Part shown: positions 40,560 through 42,680 of the stretch, piece after piece
Numbering within the stretch: position 1 is the first letter of the stretch
Layout of the letters: the number at the start of each line of letters is the position of its first letter
Program-made: the position numbers and the translations under genes
Source: a virus
Strand: one strand, 5' to 3'
Length of the DNA stretch: 42,680 nt
Virus record (IMG/VR): IMGVR_UViG_3300042924_006012
Location: 1 to 42,680 of that record
Notes under the pieces: generated by a model
The model's input: only the letters and a program-made list of their open reading frames with translations
What the model was told of the DNA's origin: nothing
Database searches by the model: none

Positions 40560-42452
40560 TTATGGACATCCTGTAAGATTTTGGTCGGTAATTAAACCTG
40601 AACCACCTGATACTAAGAACCAAGCCGTTCCATTAGAGTAATAACCATCCGGTGCTTCATCTGTTAGTGGAATTCCCGGTGTTTCATATAAAGTATCACC
40701 TACTGTTGGTCCAGAACCTTGAGCCACCGTTCCGTAAACAGTTATTGTTGAACCTGGGAAGTTAGAACAAGCTGTTGAAGCAAGTGTTGCATCATATCCT
40801 AAACTATATGTATAGTATGCGAAAGTTGGTGTTGGTGACGATGTTTGAGTTGGAGTATTAGTTGGGGTTGAAGTAGTAGTTGGTGTAGGGGTTAATGTTT
40901 GACATACTGAACTCACCCCTGTTTGAGTTCCATTAATTAATTGAACAACAATTTGAGAGTTATTAAAATAACCCGTTAAGTTTCCGACACTTGGTCCAAC
41001 AATTGTATCATAGAAAACCGGATTATCCGCAAAGGCAGATTCCTCACCATAAATCACTATTGTTGAATAATATTGTCCACACGCCTCGTCAGATGTTGTT
41101 CCTGAATAAACAGTAAATGCAAATCTATTACCTGTTGGTGTTGGAGTTTGAGTTGGAGTTCCTGTCTGAGTTGGTGTTTGAGTTGGTGTTCCTGTTTGAG
41201 TTGGAGTCTGAGTTTGAGTTGGTGTTTGAGTTGGTGTTGGTGTTCCTGTTTGAGTCTGAGTTTGAGTCTGAGTTTGAGTTGGTGTCTGAGTTTGAGTTGC
41301 AGTTGGAGTAGGCGTTAAGGTTTGACATGCTGTAAATGCTCCCGTTTCACCACCATTATTTAATTCAACAATTATTTGAGAATAATTAAAATATCCTGTT
41401 AAGCTTCCTACACTTGGTCCAACAATTGTATCATAGAAAATAGTATTTTCATTAAATACTGATTCTTCACCATAAATTGTTATTGAAGGATTATATTGTC
41501 CACACGCAAATTCAATTGACGAACCCGAATAAACAATAAATGCAAATCTATTACCTGTTGGTGTTGGAGTTTGAGTTGGTGTTCCTGTTTGTGTTTGAGT
41601 TGGTGTATTAGTTGGAGTTCCCGTGTTAGTTGGCGTATTTGTTGGTGTATTAGTTGGAGTTTCCGTATTAGTTGGTGTATTAGTCGGTGTTTGAGTAGGA
41701 GTCGATGTTTGAGTAGGAGTTTGTGTTGGTGTGATTAAACCAACACACCCATTAGGGTCATATGTTGTAATCTCACCTAATCCACCTGAAACAATGAACC
41801 AAGCAACTCCATTAGAATAATAACCATCAGTAACCGGATTAGTTAATGGGTTACCAAATGTTTGATATAAAAATTCACCCACACTTGGACCCGGTCCATC
41901 AACTACTTGACCATAAACTGTTTGAGGGTTTAATTCAAAATTATTACATGCTTCACTATCATCAGCACCAAAACCTAAACTATAGGTATAATAAGCAAAT
42001 GTTGATGTTGGCGTACTTGTGTTAGTTGGGGTTGGTGTACTAGTTTTCGTATTAGTAGGAGTTTGAGTTGGTGTACCTGTTTGTGTTTGAGTCGGAGTAT
42101 TAGTTGGTGTTAAAGTGTTTGTTGGAGTCGCAGTATTAGTTGCAGTATTAGTTGGAGTTGCAGTATTAGTTGGAGTCTGAGTTTGAGTTGGTGTTTGAGT
42201 TGGTGTTGGTGTTGGAGTTGGTGTTTGTGTTTGACTTGCACTAACTAAAGGAAACACTCCTAAATTAACTAAAACTACGGAATTACTAAATGATGGAGCA
42301 ATTGAATATGTATTATCAATCAACCAAATATTTTTTGTTTGATTTGGATTCAATTCAACCTGATATTCCCATAGAGAGTCATCACATCTTCTATAGTTAA
42401 AGTTCACTAAAGTAGAACCAGTGTTTGTTAAAGTATATTTACTACATGCCAT
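40560..42452 (-). CDS. Thr/Pro-repeat modular virion-type surface protein
   Basis: A 630-residue protein. Residues 1-72 are an N-terminal domain ([20 protein letters not shown]...). Then four linkers made of Thr/Pro/Gln/Asn repeats such as [15 protein letters not shown] alternate with four small beta domains of two kinds. Type A is at about 152-238 and 543-630, with [10 protein letters not shown] at the start and DGYYSNGxAWFxVSGG at the end. Type B is at about 301-378 and 442-518, starting NRFAFxVYSG and containing [10 protein letters not shown] and GYFNxSQI. Each domain has two cysteines, perhaps forming a disulfide. There is no signal peptide, so it is more likely part of the phage particle than of the cell surface. 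The Thr-rich linkers are natural places for sugar attachment and five glycosyltransferase genes follow directly. A near-copy of the 3' end lies upstream at 42524-42680. Confidence 0.75.
   Translation of the reverse strand: MACSKYTLTNTGSTLVNFNYRRCDDSLWEYQVELNPNQTKNIWLIDNTYSIAPSFSNSVVLVNLGVFPLVSASQTQTPTPTPTPTQTPTQTQTPTNTATPTNTATNTATPTNTLTPTNTPTQTQTGTPTQTPTNTKTSTPTPTNTSTPTSTFAYYTYSLGFGADDSEACNNFELNPQTVYGQVVDGPGPSVGEFLYQTFGNPLTNPVTDGYYSNGVAWFIVSGGLGEITTYDPNGCVGLITPTQTPTQTSTPTQTPTNTPTNTETPTNTPTNTPTNTGTPTNTPTQTQTGTPTQTPTPTGNRFAFIVYSGSSIEFACGQYNPSITIYGEESVFNENTIFYDTIVGPSVGSLTGYFNYSQIIVELNNGGETGAFTACQTLTPTPTATQTQTPTQTQTQTQTQTGTPTPTQTPTQTQTPTQTGTPTQTPTQTGTPTQTPTPTGNRFAFTVYSGTTSDEACGQYYSTIVIYGEESAFADNPVFYDTIVGPSVGNLTGYFNNSQIVVQLINGTQTGVSSVCQTLTPTPTTTSTPTNTPTQTSSPTPTFAYYTYSLGYDATLASTACSNFPGSTITVYGTVAQGSGPTVGDTLYETPGIPLTDEAPDGYYSNGTAWFLVSGGSGLITDQNLTGCP
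40827..42236 (-). repeat. Thr-Pro-Thr-Gln coding repeat blocks
   Basis: Four blocks of short tandem repeats at about 42000-42236, 41553-41738, 41130-41318 and 40827-40898, where the coding strand repeats 6-base units for Thr-Pro, Thr-Gln and Thr-Asn (ACTCCAACTCAAACT-like). Unit order differs between blocks, which suggests copy-number change by slippage or recombination. Open frames in the other phases here, such as a Ser/Asn-rich one at 41128-41328, are only by-products. Confidence 0.85.
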
Positions 42453-42468
42453 GTTATTTCTGTTTAAA

Positions 42469-42476
42469 TATAAATA
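42469..42476 (-). promoter_or_regulatory. TATTTATA candidate promoter element
   Basis: The coding strand reads AGTATTTATA 16 bases before the Thr/Pro-repeat gene start, again matching the family of sites. Confidence 0.4.
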
Positions 42477-42523
42477 CTACAATAGTATTGATTTTATGTT
42501 TTTAGGTTAAAATTTATTTTATT

Positions 42524-42680
42524 TTATGGACATCCTGTAATATTTTGACTGGTAATTAAACCTGAGCCACCTGATATTAAGAACCAAGCCGTTCCATTAG
42601 AGTAATAACCATCCGGTGCTTCATCTGTTAGTGGAATTCCCGGTGTTTCATATAAAGTATCACCTACTGTTGGTCCAGAA
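42524..42680 (-). CDS. 3' end of a second Thr/Pro-repeat-type gene (tandem duplicate, cut by window)
   Basis: The coding sequence enters from the right edge and ends at the stop codon at 42524-42526. It encodes the last ~51 residues of a type A domain: [34 protein letters not shown] and ITGCP. Over about 157 bases it differs from the 3' end of the neighbouring gene (40560-40716) at about six positions only, and the similarity continues past the stop codon into the ATTTTATTTTAT stretch. This is a recent tandem duplication or gene conversion. The start and linkers are outside the window. A short gap of 71 bases separates it from the next start; no terminator as clear as that at 40510-40539 is seen. 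Confidence 0.8.
   Translation of the reverse strand, partial: SGPTVGDTLYETPGIPLTDEAPDGYYSNGTAWFLISGGSGLITSQNITGCP

Noticed and set aside
41128-41328. Open frame coding a Ser/Asn-repeat peptide, and another on the plus strand at 41117-41311
   Set aside because: Both are out-of-frame readings of the Thr/Pro repeat DNA; the repeat has no stops in any phase, so long frames arise by default.
3110-42476. Standard T4 late promoter TATAAATA on the coding strand
   Set aside because: The motif sits in the opposite orientation before nearly every gene, so it is reported as TATTTATA and not as a T4-type promoter.

Overview
This AT-rich window is a piece of a large tailed-phage (myovirus) genome that belongs, by gene content, to the wider T4-like world. 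It carries a UvsX/RecA-like recombinase, a gp32-like single-strand DNA-binding protein, a family B DNA polymerase, a contractile sheath, a tail tube, a tape measure, a gp26-like tail/baseplate assembly chaperone, a LysM/gp53-like baseplate protein and neck-like proteins. Almost no start codon has a Shine-Dalgarno sequence in front of it; leaders are A/T-rich instead. This suggests a host in the Bacteroidota or a similar group, but that is an inference and no host gene is present to confirm it. No tRNA, rRNA, integrase, transposase or CRISPR array was seen.

Layout. Positions 1-3094 (minus strand): recombinase (cut by the window edge), a small unknown gene, gp32-like protein, and two small unknown genes. 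Positions 3127-18967 (minus): a baseplate/tail block with two giant proteins (2563 and 1684 residues), a LysM/gp53-like protein, the tape measure, and a chaperone whose 3' end overlaps an unannotated second frame. Positions 19039-23791 (minus): tail tube, a HAD-fold phosphatase-like protein and an enlarged sheath. Positions 23912-24073 (plus): a tiny ribbon-helix-helix-like gene. Positions 24070-26953 (minus): a tightly coupled cluster of neck/tail-completion-like genes and small proteins, including a tandem gene duplication. Positions 26996-32184 (plus): an island with a SET-domain protein, an SNF2-family helicase, a superoxide dismutase fused to a nuclease-like domain, a neck-like structural protein and a small unknown protein. 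Positions 32215-34941 (minus): DNA polymerase. Positions 35039-42680 (minus): five glycosyltransferase-like genes downstream of a Thr/Pro-repeat virion-type protein that is itself duplicated, plus a small beta-rich protein.

How the genes fit together. Tube, chaperone and tape measure lie in the classical tail order. The chaperone probably makes a longer form by ribosomal frameshifting. Hairpin terminators follow the genes expected to be expressed most strongly (gp32, tube, sheath, Thr/Pro protein). The 8-mer TATTTATA, read on the coding strand, or a one-base variant of it, sits just upstream of most transcription units and is a candidate phage promoter element. The glycosyltransferase cluster beside Thr/Pro-rich repeat proteins suggests a glycan-decorated virion surface.

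Most notable: the superoxide dismutase-nuclease fusion, the hidden frameshift product, the coupled SET/SNF2 pair in a plus-strand island, and the glycosyltransferase/Thr-Pro repeat locus.
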